In this document: piece after piece, positions 19,391 through 29,587 of the stretch | How the letters are laid out: each line of letters opens with the position of its first letter | Numbering within the stretch: position 1 is the stretch's first letter | Source of the DNA: Chaetoceros tenuissimus | Lineage: Eukaryota > Bacillariophyta > Thalassiosirophyceae > Chaetocerotales > Chaetocerotaceae | Length of the DNA: 64,000 nt | Assembly (NCBI GenBank): GCA_021927905.1 | Contig: BLLK01000047.1 | Location: forward strand, 2,480,001 to 2,544,000 | Direction of reading: 5' to 3' | The notes under the pieces: generated by a model | What the model was told of the DNA's origin: nothing | Database searches by the model: none | What the model saw: the letters and a program-made list of their open reading frames with translations, nothing else | Made by a program: the position numbers and the translations under genes

Positions 19391-21437
19391 TTAAAATGCT
19401 CTTCCAAACAATGCCATGTGCGTTGCAGGTTCACCTGAGTAAAAGCAAGTTTTTCCTTCAATGTCGCCTTCTTTATTATGATCTAATGGATAGCAACGAA
19501 TAGTTGCTTTGCACTCTTCTTTGATTTTGTCCTCATTCTCAGCATCACATTTCCATGGTACAAGATATAAACCAGAGCCATTGAATTCTGAAGCCTCATC
19601 ACCTTTCAGCGCATCTCTCATCTCTTCGTATGTTGCTTCAGTGTTGATTCCATTCTTTAGACGTTGGGACGCGCTGTCAAAAAGCTGTTTTTGCATTGCA
19701 TCTAGACCTTCTGTAGCAGTAGATACAACATCACTGAGGTTGACAGCAATCTTTCCTTCTTCTCCAACGCGATATTTGAAAACACACTCGCCCTTTGCAA
19801 GATCGCGAGGACCTAGTTCGATTCGCAAAGGTACTCCCTTTCTCTCGTATTCAAAATACTTTGCTCCATTTCGCACATAGTCACGATCGTCAACCTTCAC
19901 CCGCAATCCTGCACCCTTGAGCTCATCAGACAACTTATCGAGAGCAGCCTCCATTGCCGCCTTTCCTTCAACATCATTCTTCTTTGGCTGAATTGGTACT
20001 ATCACAATTTGCAGTGGTGCAACCTTTGGTGGCAAAACAAGACCTGCGTCATCTGAGTGAGTCATAATCAAAGCACCTAATAAACGTGTTGATACTCCCC
20101 ACGATGTGCCCCAAACATCACTTTGATTTCCGTTCTTATCTTGGAAAGTAACATCAAACGCTTTTCCAAAGCTCTGGCCTAAGAAATGAGATGTACCTGA
20201 CTGTAAAGCCCAACCATTTTGCATTAATGCTTCGATAGTATATGTTTCTTCTGCTCCCGCAAATCTCTCAGACGGACTTTTGCATCCCTTAACAACAGGA
20301 ATAGCCAGTAACTCTTCACATAATTTTGCGTAATTGTTTATCATCGCCACAGAATCTTCGACTGCACCTTCACGGGTCGCATGTGCAGTATGTCCTTCCT
20401 GCCAAAGAAATTCGGATGTACGAAGAAAAGGTCTAGTACGAAGCTCCCATCTCATAACATTCGCCCATTGGTTGATCTTGACAGGGAGATCACTTCGAAT
20501 TACCAACAGTAGCATTAGTAAGTGTAAGTAAATTGTTTCGAAATATATTCAGAGTTGCTCTCAATATAAATACTTACCGGTGACTAATAATCCATTTCTT
20601 GAACATGTGCCAAATCATAGTTTCACTAGTAGGACGAATGATGAGGGGATCTTCGAGCTCAGCCTCTGGATCAGCAATTAACCCCTTCTCACCATCTGGA
20701 TCAGCAGTCAAACGATGATGAGTTACAACTGCGCATTCTTTCGCAAATCCATCTACATGCTCTGCTTCTTTGGATAAAAACGATTTTGGAATCAAAAGTG
20801 GAAAATATGCATTCTCAGCTCCATGCTCTTTAATACGCTTGTCGAGATCATCACGCACCGTTTCCCACAGAGACATTCCCCATGGTTTGATTACCATGCA
20901 TCCTCTCACAGGCGAAGTTTCTGCAAGGCCAGTCACACGAATAATATCATTATACCACTTTGAGTAGTCCTCAGCTCTCGGAGTGATGAAATCAGACTGC
21001 TCGTCAACCTTAACCTCCTTTTTCTTTCCATTATTATTCTTTTTCTTTTCCTTTTTAGGTTTTGCACTAGATGGGTCAAGCGCAGCTTTCAAGGCAAGTA
21101 GCTCTTCTACAAGTGGCGCAACTGTCGCTTTATCAGCTCCCGAATCTTTCAAAGCGCGAATTTCATCTCCTTTGGACTTGATTTGAGCTTCAAGAACTGC
21201 CTTTTGCTCTGCTGATAGATCAGTACTTGCGCTGAATAGACGTACAAGACTGGATCTTCCACTGTGAATGAGTGCAGGTGCCGGTGTCACATCAACCGAT
21301 CTGATGATAGAATGGCTTCTAGCAACGTTGCTGGTGGTAAAAGCACGCACTAGATGTTTTCTTGAAGATAGAGCGACGAGTGCACTGAGTGCTGCCATTT
21401 TTGTGACGTTTGACCGACGATTTCTTTGTAAAGTCAT
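19391..21437 (-). CDS. Eukaryotic-type prolyl-tRNA synthetase with WHEP domain and organellar-looking presequence, 653 aa
   Basis: Two exons, 21437-20578 and 20492-19391, are joined across an 85-nt intron that splits an Arg codon, giving the family-like [12 protein letters not shown]. The enzyme charges tRNA-Pro. Residues 1-70 are rich in Arg, Ser and Ala with [11 protein letters not shown], suggesting import into an organelle. A WHEP tRNA-binding domain lies at about 74-121 ([18 protein letters not shown]), followed by a Lys-rich linker. The class II catalytic core follows, with [16 protein letters not shown] (motif 2) and [20 protein letters not shown] (motif 3), then the anticodon-binding domain and the C-terminal domain ending with an aromatic residue (FGRAF). 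A second ATG at M14 could start a shorter form. One gene may serve more than one compartment. Confidence 0.94.
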
Positions 21438-21842
21438 TCCCTAGCTTGCCTGGAAAATGTTCACAAATAACAGTGATGTTAATCTAATAAGAACTATATC
21501 TATTAGATAGGAGATATCATACATGAATAAGTTAGAGAAAGATGACAGCACCATCACCATCACTTTCTTTTGTGGTCGAAGATGAAGAGTGTGTTTTTTG
21601 TGCGTCAGTGATCAATTAATTTTGACATCGTGAATTTTACTAAAGTAGCATTTAGACACCTTCTCAAAAAATGAGGGCAATAATCTGATGACTAAACACA
21701 GGTATGGTACGGTAGTGTAGAGTGTAGAGTGTAGAATGAATAGACTAATTAGATTTTCATATCATATGCTTCAAATTTTGCCAACACCTTTATCACGTTT
21801 ACCTTTCTTCCCTCTCTTATTTACCACCAAAATCATAGAACA
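21438..21842. other. Divergent promoter region with a short GTGTAGA tandem repeat
   Basis: This 405-base region lies between the starts of the prolyl-tRNA synthetase and MYND genes. Near 21712-21737 three to four copies of a 7-base GTGTAGA unit follow a GGTATGGTACGGTA stretch. Otherwise it is AT-rich with no clear element. Confidence 0.45.
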
Positions 21843-23054
21843 ATGCCTTCTTCACAAAACAAAGCTTCTTCCAAGAAGAAGGGTAAGAAAAGCAAGGAGC
21901 TGGAGTTTCTCAATCACGAAGAAGAATGTATGGACAAGTTTGTAAGAGAAGCTGTCAAAACTCACATGGATCCAAAGGATTATGCGGATGACAAATATAT
22001 CGACGATCTAAACCAAAAGCGAATTGAAAATGGGGTAGAGCCTCTAGAAAATAAAGCAGATGCCGAATCTTCTCCCCACATTCCATCCTGCGAGTGCTGT
22101 GATTTGGAATATGCAGGCACAATGAGATGTAGTCAATGCGAATGTGCTTTCTACTGTTCAAAAGCATGTCAGAAGCGAGCTTGGAAAGAGTTAGGCCACA
22201 AACAAAAATGCCCAACTATGAAAGAAAATGCCAAGAAATTGGCGAAGGAAGTCGTTGATCGCTTGAATGATAGAGAACTACCTCCTCAACAAAGAGTTTT
22301 TGACCTTGATTACAACATGAATGATAATGGACCATATAAGTTTGCAGTTGAATATGGTCTACACGATTCCATTCGCCAGGTATTCCTAGATGACAAAGAT
22401 GTCCTTAAGAATCATTTGTTTCAACATGATGTACTTGGTATGCCTCATTTTTACGACCTTAGTTTCACGAGAACTATAATGACGTGTCTATTTCGAGGGG
22501 AAAGAGTAAGCAAGAAACACCAATCCTTCAGTAAGGTTGATCCAAGTCGTATTCAAGGTTATTTGAATGCTCATCCAGAAGATGCCCTCCAAGTCTGGTG
22601 GAAAGGCTCTATGTATATGGTTGATGTTGTCGTTTGCGATGACTTTCCAAGTCAAGATCAGTTTCGCTATCATCAAACCTTGCGTGATATTTTGTCAGTA
22701 TGGTGTACTACTCTTGGTAGCAAACGTGTTGCTCAGCTTATTCTCTTAACACACGATCCAGAAAAATGCAAGGAAAGAGCTACTTGGATGCTGAATACAA
22801 TGGAACCATACATGAAGAAGCTTCATGAACGCCATGATTTGGATCACAATCGAAGTATGGATCAGTACATGAACATCCTGGCTGCTATTATCCAAATACG
22901 TTGCAAAAAACTTGGTAATGTTGACATTGACGCACCCAGAGTCCTTAATTTGAAGGGTAAATACCTAGCAATTCATCGTCGCTACTATCCAGATATGGCC
23001 AAGGCTCATTTGAAGAAATGTGATCCGGACTATGAAAAGATCTTGGGTGCCTAA
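21843..23054 (+). CDS. MYND-type zinc finger protein, 403 aa
   Basis: A MYND finger occupies about residues 83-122: CECCDLEY...MRCSQCECAFYCSKACQKRAW...GHKQKC, giving the Cys/His pattern that binds two zinc ions and mediates protein contacts. The N-terminus is Lys/Ser-rich. The 270 residues after the finger contain no SET or other named domain that I can recognise. They include YNMNDNGPYKFAVEYGLHDS and an aromatic-rich centre (HFYDLSFTRTIMTCLF), typical of large MYND families in algae whose function is unknown. The gene is a single exon and ends 50 bases from the convergent plastid repeat protein. Confidence 0.88.
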   Translation: MPSSQNKASSKKKGKKSKELEFLNHEEECMDKFVREAVKTHMDPKDYADDKYIDDLNQKRIENGVEPLENKADAESSPHIPSCECCDLEYAGTMRCSQCECAFYCSKACQKRAWKELGHKQKCPTMKENAKKLAKEVVDRLNDRELPPQQRVFDLDYNMNDNGPYKFAVEYGLHDSIRQVFLDDKDVLKNHLFQHDVLGMPHFYDLSFTRTIMTCLFRGERVSKKHQSFSKVDPSRIQGYLNAHPEDALQVWWKGSMYMVDVVVCDDFPSQDQFRYHQTLRDILSVWCTTLGSKRVAQLILLTHDPEKCKERATWMLNTMEPYMKKLHERHDLDHNRSMDQYMNILAAIIQIRCKKLGNVDIDAPRVLNLKGKYLAIHRRYYPDMAKAHLKKCDPDYEKILGA

Positions 23055-23104
23055 AAGAAAAATCGCGCATTTTTCTACAGACTTTACCTAATTTATAAAA
23101 CTTT

Positions 23105-24728
23105 CTACTTTTTACTTTGGAGACAGAGTGTGCTTTTGGCTAGCTCATTTGACTTCATTTGAAATTGCAATCGTCTTGCTACATTTTCAAATCCATACAG
23201 CTCAACTTCGGTAGCTAAACGAAATTCTTTATCGTGTTTTAGATCATCGACAGTTGGCATGTAAATATGGTCACAGGCACCTCGACTTCTATAGAATTTA
23301 CAATTCGCTTTAAGCATTTTTTTCCTCATGTAAATCATTAATCGTATAGCAAAGTCTAGGTCTATCTTCCCCATTGACAGCCCTTTGAATACTTCATCTT
23401 TTATAGATTTTTGGTAGGGCATATCTAATTTGATTGCGATCATCTTTCTTCCACCAAAGTCCATAATTAAGTCATATAACCTCTCACGACCATTAATTTT
23501 AATATCCTTCAGACGCGGAAATACGACAACTTGCCCATCAATCTCAGATTTTTCTCCAAACTTATTTAGATAGCTTCTCAACTCTAGAAATAATTCCAAC
23601 TGCGTTTCAAAGTACCTCCATTCTTGGTACGGGATTAAGCCAGTAATATTACAAACAAAGTCAGTGCCTCCAAAACGTGCAATTGCTTGTCTCAAATCAT
23701 GTCTTCCCTCTTCAGATATTTCACTTGGTCTTGCCATCCATATAGACGGTCTCTTCTTTTTCTCTTTGATATATGACTGATAGTCGTACCTTTTACAGAA
23801 GAGTTTGTGATAAGAAATATATTTGCCACACTGAACTATTCAATCATGTTACTTACAATTCTTCAATTAAAACATCAATGTCCCAATATCCTCTTGCTTT
23901 CCTATCTTTTTGTTGTGCCCATCGTTCACCTCCAGAATACCTCAATTTGTCCAATGTCATATCATCAATCTTTTCTTTGACAGGAGTAATAAGATCAGAA
24001 ATATCTGCCATCATAAAACTACCATTATCTATGCTGGATGCATTTGTTTCATTTGCAGCAAGAAAAGAATCAGTAATCATATCGTGCATGCGCTTCTGCA
24101 CTTTTCGCAATTGATTCTTCACCAATGTCTTCTTTGCATGTCGAGATATTGGAGGGGCAACTTTACTCAAACCCTTTCCAAAAGGATTACTTTTCGAAAG
24201 TAACTGTTTTACTTCATCTGAAAACTGGATCGCCTCACTCCACTTTCCAGGAATAAGTGTTGCGTTCAAATCTTTTGAAATAGCTTCTCTACCACCCATG
24301 TTTGATATTGCATATCGGAGATCATGTCGTTCAAAATGTTTCAATAATGTTTCGCTCGGTATTGGAGGCGGCGAGTTAGCATCAATTGTCACATTCACAG
24401 ACGACCAGAACAATTTCAATTCTTTGGAAATATTATTCTTATCTTTCCAATAGGTAGGAGGTCGTCTTGTCAGAGGTTTCCGCCTTATTTGTTTTTGCTT
24501 TTTATCCAATTTGATATTTGAAAAATCATCACCCTTCCGTGGACTCGATGCCATCAATAAGAAATCATATTTTCTATAAATCGTTCCACTAACTTTCCCA
24601 TATAAATTTAATACCTCTAGCATATTGTTTCTCGGAACAAAAGACCGGGGGACAAAACTTGATGTAAATTTGAATTGCGATAAGAAGAACATAAAGAGTA
24701 TGGCTATCGTCATCATTTTACTTTTCAT
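23105..24728 (-). CDS. Plastid-targeted protein with GG-type repeats, 518 aa, function unknown
   Basis: Two exons, 24728-23857 and 23789-23105, join across a 67-nt intron to give EEL-YDYQSYIKEKKKRPSIW. The N-terminus is a signal peptide (residues 7-24) ending SS and followed by FVPRSFVPR, a basic stretch starting with Phe, which matches the bipartite plastid signal of diatoms. The mature part holds at least three degenerate repeats of the form [DR]L..AI...GG...[IV]...L (HDLRYAISNMGGREAIS; HDLRQAIARFGGTDFV; RLYDLIMDFGGRKMIA), each followed by a W/F-containing helix and an EL or KQLL helix. Similar repeats occur in uncharacterised algal and plant plastid proteins. I cannot name a function. A role with plastid nucleic acids or complex assembly is a guess based on helical repeats plus basic character. 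Confidence 0.85.
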
Positions 24729-25382
24729 TCTTTATTATTCCTTCCATTAGAGATACTTTTAATCAAGGACACTAAAGCTATATTACGGTATGCGGATGAA
24801 GAGTTGAAGATGCTATGCAACCATGTAGACCATCGATATTCTTTTCAATGTTGATTAGATAGCTGAAGCTTTACCAGAAGGTGTGAAGACGTGAAGACCG
24901 TGAGTTTTGAGTGTTGACTCACTTTGCTTCTTCGTCATTGTGCTGTCATTGCATCATTGATATGTGTCTCTGTGGTCATTGAATAAAAAAGTTTTTAAGA
25001 ATGAGTTGGTAGTGAGTAGAAGATGTGTGAAACAGAAGGTGATGTATTTCTGAATTCTGTTGATTTTCCAATTAGATGATAAGAATTTATATTGTATTTT
25101 TATTTTTAAAAACATGGATACTTGCAGCCGAGTCAGTCGAGTCGTGCTGTCGCAAACTGTTGCAAAAAGTGCTGTTGTTACCAACAAGCGCTCCAAGTGC
25201 ACCTCTAATACAAATTTTGTTGATTCAAAAGCAAGTACGAATAAAAAAGGACTGTGCCAATGCAACAAGCGATTGATGCCGAAAAATAAAAAAGATTTTT
25301 GATAGCTAGCGCTGATTATTATTACCCCCTCATATTTAGTTTCTTATTATCCAATCATGTTTGCATAATCATGTATTTTGAT
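24729..25382. other. Intergenic region, no gene supported
   Basis: About 650 bases. Overlapping open frames occur on both strands at 24954-25302, but none has a domain, signal or clear start. A short GTGAAGACGTGAAGACC direct repeat lies near 24880-24900. Confidence 0.4.
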
Positions 25383-25946
25383 TTAGAATTGTATAGCCTG
25401 TGCCCCTCTACGTCGAAAGCGTACATCCGTATTATTCATAGGATCATAAAGAACATTCTTGTAAACGTCTGGTAACAGTGATCTTCCCTTTTTGAAAAGT
25501 TGAATCTCACCTTCCATGTAATGCTTGAGGACTACCTGTATCGTTCCAGATGTATAGTAGAAGTTCAAAAATATTTTACCAACAGGTGAATCACGTTCAT
25601 AATATTCAGCCTTTTCATGCTCACAGCTTCCAGTAAATGCCCATCCGTAAGAAGCAGGTGCAGGATAAAGTCTCTCAGGAACACGGGTGTATGGCAGAAC
25701 ATTTCCTACTCGACTGTAGGTCGGAGCGACACCGTTGTATCGATGGGCATACTTGTCATGAACTGGACTCGCAGTTTTCTTTTCTTCTTCCACAAAACCT
25801 CCCTTCCTTCTTCGCTCTACAAAATTGAGCTGCTGTTCACATCTATTGAAGTTCGATGGAGTCGAACCGACAGTCATGATGCAATCTTCGCAATGCATTA
25901 CATCTGAGAAGCCATGTAAACACGTAGATATTCTCTGTCTCTTCAT
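25383..25946 (-). CDS. Hypothetical protein, 187 aa
   Basis: I do not recognise this protein. The N-terminus has Cys and His pairs (STCLHGFSDVMHCEDC) that could bind a metal. The middle has several Tyr/Pro/Arg-rich stretches (YAHRYNGVAPTYSRV, YTRVPERLYPAPASYGW). The C-terminal part has a hydrophobic beta-like run (GKIFLNFYYTSGTIQVVLKH) followed by a basic tail (RFRRRGAQAIQF). There is no signal peptide or membrane segment. Composition and an intact frame support a real gene. It is divergent from the thioredoxin-fold gene. Confidence 0.65.
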   Translation of the reverse strand: MKRQRISTCLHGFSDVMHCEDCIMTVGSTPSNFNRCEQQLNFVERRRKGGFVEEEKKTASPVHDKYAHRYNGVAPTYSRVGNVLPYTRVPERLYPAPASYGWAFTGSCEHEKAEYYERDSPVGKIFLNFYYTSGTIQVVLKHYMEGEIQLFKKGRSLLPDVYKNVLYDPMNNTDVRFRRRGAQAIQF

Positions 25947-26355
25947 ATTTCAAAATGCCAACCCTCGCAAGAGATAACTTTCAAATGCGTCTGGATTGTT
26001 TAGCGCCAGAACTAATAGATGCGTATGTATGATTGAATCGCTATCGCTTGATTGAATCAATCAAAATGGAGTTTGTGGGAAGTCCTGTGCGAAAAGTAGT
26101 GATCGATGCAAACATGTTGTTTCCAACGACGAAGCAGATGGCTAGAAAAATGAAGGGGGGGGAATGAAAAAAATAGCTCTGATTTTCACCCCCTCCTCCT
26201 CTCCTCCCGAAGTTCCGGTAGATGTCTCATTTTTGTCAAGTACCATACAGCTTTTACTCTATCAAAAAAGGACGGACTAGCTCAATGTGTTATTCTTTCT
26301 TTTGCCATTACGAGCACCACTATTAAAACAAGAGTAGAAAAAATAAAAGTTCAAA
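25947..26355. other. Divergent promoter region with a G-run and a C-rich tract
   Basis: About 410 bases lie between divergent starts. A run of eight G near 26155-26162 and a complementary CACCCCCTCCTCCTCTCC tract near 26189-26206 could pair. Their role is unknown. Confidence 0.4.
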
Positions 26356-27077
26356 ATGACTAAAAAGCCTCTTCTCGATATGTTTGGAACTGATCTGCTG
26401 ACAAGTGTGTCAAAGACAGAATCCACAGCAAGCGTTTTGAAAGACAAAGATCTTGTACTCTTATACTTTTCGGCATCCTGGTGGTAAGTTCTTGAATTTC
26501 TACTATTGCCATGAGAATGCATATGATACCACATCTCAATTCTTTTCTATACAGTCCACCATGCAAACAATTTACACCTATGCTAATATCATTCTATGAA
26601 TCTGTGTGTAAAGAATCAAACACCGAAATCATTCTAGTGTCTTCCGACAGCACGGTTGAAGATTTTAATGGATATTTTGGCATAATGCCATGGAAAAGTT
26701 TGCCAGCAACAAATTCAGCAGCTATAAAACAGAAAATTGCTGATAGCTTAAAAATTGCAGGTATTCCAACTCTGATTGTTTTGGATTCAAATGGAGATTT
26801 CATCTCAGATACAGCAAGAAACGATGTTGCAGCGGCTGGAGACGATGAAGAGAAACAAAAAGCTTTGATTCAGAAGTGGAAGGAGACCAAGGCTGTGCCA
26901 ATTTCAGAGGCGGAACTATCAAGCACTGGACCACAAAATATTGTCATTCGAGGTTTGTTGATGTTGATGAAAAACCCAACATACATTATCGGTCTATTAT
27001 ACATGTTCAACAAATTGATGGAAAAGATCAAAGAAATGCGAGCAGATACCGGTGTAGAAAATGGTGGCGAGCTTTAA
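26356..27077 (+). CDS. Nucleoredoxin/tryparedoxin-like thioredoxin-fold protein, 216 aa
   Basis: Exons 26356-26483 and 26555-27077 are joined across a 71-nt intron that splits the first active-site Cys codon. Splicing creates WCPPC in FSASWCPPCKQFTPML, the redox site of tryparedoxins and nucleoredoxins, which reduce disulfides in client proteins. The fold continues with IILVSSDSTVEDFNGYF, MPWKSLPATN and the cis-Pro in GIPTLIVLDSNGDFIS, all in the expected order. Residues from about 175 on include a moderately hydrophobic helix (PTYIIGLLYMFNKLM). No targeting peptide is obvious, so a cytosolic or nuclear location is likely. Without the first exon the protein would lack its first catalytic cysteine, which supports this two-exon model. 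Confidence 0.9.
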
Positions 27078-27239
27078 AAGTGAAATTTGAATGTCATCAG
27101 GATTTTGTCAGAAGGATTTTCAATGTACAAAGCTTAGTTTTACAATTCTTTTCAATAATGTGAAAAGTACATATCTGTATAGTATTTCAATTCCTGATTA
27201 ATCCTCTTTTTCTTTCGAAGTAGAATCAACCTTTTTCAT

Positions 27240-28830
27240 CTAGCGACGATAAGGAGAGAATCGTTTTGGACCTATTTGATCAGTATAATGCGCGATATGG
27301 TTACCATGATCATCATGCGTCTCCACATTTCGCACACTTCCATGGGGGTTCTGGTATGCATATGATTGTTGAGGCTGAAAGTTGCGATGTCTAGATCCTA
27401 TAGTAGCACCTCTAGAAGACAAAATTCCTTGACTAGGTTGATTACTTCCATATTGTGGAGGGTGATCCTCAAGATACAAATCTGATCCATTAGCATTGTA
27501 CATCTGTGTATCCCGATGTAGCAAATTCACACCGTAAGGACGTTGCCCATAAGTGATTTGTTGATCAATAGTGGTGTGAAGGGCATTGGGAGTCTTGAAA
27601 GGAGGTCTAAAGTTGCAACTTTCTCTATAATGATTGTCACTATTGTGCCTGTCATCCTCTGATGGTTGAAATGTCATATCCATGTCCTTTTGCTCCATGT
27701 GATGAAATGTTCTATTTGCATATTTCAGTGGCATACGGGCATTTCTTTGATGAAAATTTGCAATACTGAAATCTCCACCTTGACTTTGACTTTGAGAAAC
27801 ACCTTTCCCTCCAGGCCCAATCATCACAGTACCATCCATATCACTTCCTTGTGCATTCCTGGAATGAACATTACCGCCAATGTCTGTGGGGCCAGTGCTC
27901 TGGGACAAGGCCGATCCAAAGAACTTCAAAATTTCATGTTTAATAGATTCGTCCACAGGAATTTGCTTCAAAACATCAGCATTGCAATCAACAATATGTT
28001 CCAATGATTCCAAATGTTGTAGGACCACTAATACAGCATCGACATCTAGACCCTTACTTTGAGCCCAGTTTTTTAGTGCTTCTTTTACCCTCTCCTTTAC
28101 AAATTTATTATTCTCATCAAACTTGATGGCGTGTCCATCTTGCATTAAATTCTTTTTCGCTTCCAATTCAAAAATCCGTGTCTTCCTCAGTACTTTCTCG
28201 GGCATTAGTGCTTCCTTGATACTATACAATTGACTAATTAGTTCATTGTAATCATTTACAAAAAGAATTCGAGAACATCCTTTGACCTCTGTAGAAGCAT
28301 ATTGATCCACTCCCATCCGTACTACGTGCTGAATAACATGAAAGACACTGTCATTTGTAGAAAGTTGATGATCCATTTCCTTCTTGGACACGAGAAAAAA
28401 TATCACTGAATGCTTGTTTCCATTTTGAAACTTGAGAACTGAGTCTAAATCTTGCTCAATAGTTTTGAAATCATTGAATTTACTTTGGACGAGTTTAAAT
28501 TCGTCAAGTGATTGAAGTTGCTTGATACGAGACGAGTCATAGAATCTCATGGCGATGGTTCCTCCCTCGATTGGAAGTAGTAGGTCAGCCTTGTTTGGCA
28601 ATTTAGACACAAGACGAAGCTTTTGACATTTAGCTTGAAGTTTGATTTGTAGTTCTGTAACATAAATAATTGAATAAGTTGAGATGCATTAGTACGAAAG
28701 GAGAAGCTACAAAATGACAGAGCTAAAGAGGTATGCAGTCTTTGGACGTACCACTACTGCTATTGGGCGCCTCTTTCACCAAAATTCCTGCCGTGAACTG
28801 GCTACCGCTAGGGTCTATAAGTGAAGGCAT
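27240..28830 (-). CDS. Candidate XPF/ERCC1-superfamily protein (possibly SPO16/PTD-like), 497 aa
   Basis: Two exons, 28830-28752 and 28654-27240, are joined across a 97-nt intron with a GTACGT donor; without exon 1 the frame has no ATG. The N-terminal 300 residues show a mixed alpha/beta domain (VIFFLVSKKE, ILFVNDYNELISQLYSI) followed by a helical segment (LEHIVDCNADVLKQIPVDES, then IKHEILKFFGSA) that resembles the tandem helix-hairpin-helix end of ERCC1, FAAP24 and the meiotic ERCC1-like proteins. I see no ERKxxxD nuclease signature, so it would be a non-catalytic member. The last 200 residues are low complexity, rich in Gln, Asn, His, Gly and Ser. The family call is tentative, based on fold impression only. 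A DNA-repair or meiotic crossover role would follow if it holds. Confidence 0.75.
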
Positions 28831-29347
28831 CTATCGATTCTGTTGCTAGTGAATTCCAAATCAATTTAGAGGTAAAGGTTGAGAAGCTTCAACAAGCTCA
28901 AAGTTATCAACAAAACAAAGTAAACCTTCTTGTCGTTCTGCTGTCAAAATCTCTGGTGTCGACCAAATTAGCTTCTGTCAAAATGTCCACGTAGGGTAGG
29001 GTTGAACTCTCATTTCAATTGAATGAATGGACGTGAAGGCATCTTCACACAACCACACAGCTCAACAACATCTCATTTTTCTATGAATTACATGTTTGTG
29101 CCTTACTCAACCTGAATCATAATGTTTGATTTATAATTGATGAAAGGTGAGCATATCCTGGAAGTTCTATTGTTTGAAGATCAAAGGATGAAGATGACGA
29201 ACAAATCCTTTGCGTGAATGACATTGATCGCATACTTATATCAAATAAACTTCCGATTCATTCATAATCATACATTCTCGCCCTTGCTCCAATTTTGCCA
29301 GGTGCTCATCTAACTCACCTTTCTCCATCTATAGATTTTCGATTGTC
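28831..29347. other. Divergent promoter region
   Basis: About 520 bases lie between the XPF/ERCC1-like start and the small Cys-rich gene. No repeat or motif stands out. The last 60 bases are pyrimidine-rich, as seen before other starts here. Confidence 0.4.
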
Positions 29348-29587
29348 ATGGAGACTCTTGTAGAGAACGCGAAATACGTGGAAACGAACCATTCTTCCTC
29401 AAAGTGCGCACTTGAGTGTAAATCTCAACAATCTGAGCTTGTGTCATGCATGGCTTCCATACAGAATGCCCGTGAACAAGCTGCAGATGGAGACTTGAGC
29501 GAAAAGGAAATTAAGGAAATGAACGCATGTCTCGCGCCTGCTGTGGCTGCTTGGACGGCCTGTTGCTCCAAGGCAAATGCAGAATGA
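29348..29587 (+). CDS. Small Cys-containing protein, 79 aa
   Basis: A compact 79-residue protein with six cysteines: KCALEC (C-x3-C at 20 and 24), C34, C61 and the adjacent C71-C72. The rest is helical and mildly acidic. The spacing recalls small helical-hairpin proteins with CX3C pairs, but a proper twin CX9C or CX3C motif is not present, so I do not assign it to the CHCH class. There is no signal peptide. The clean ATG, pyrimidine-rich upstream tract and composition support a real gene. Confidence 0.65.
   Translation: METLVENAKYVETNHSSSKCALECKSQQSELVSCMASIQNAREQAADGDLSEKEIKEMNACLAPAVAAWTACCSKANAE

Noticed and set aside
24954-25302. Overlapping frames on both strands between two genes
   Set aside because: Mutually overlapping, neither resembles a protein, and no start context.
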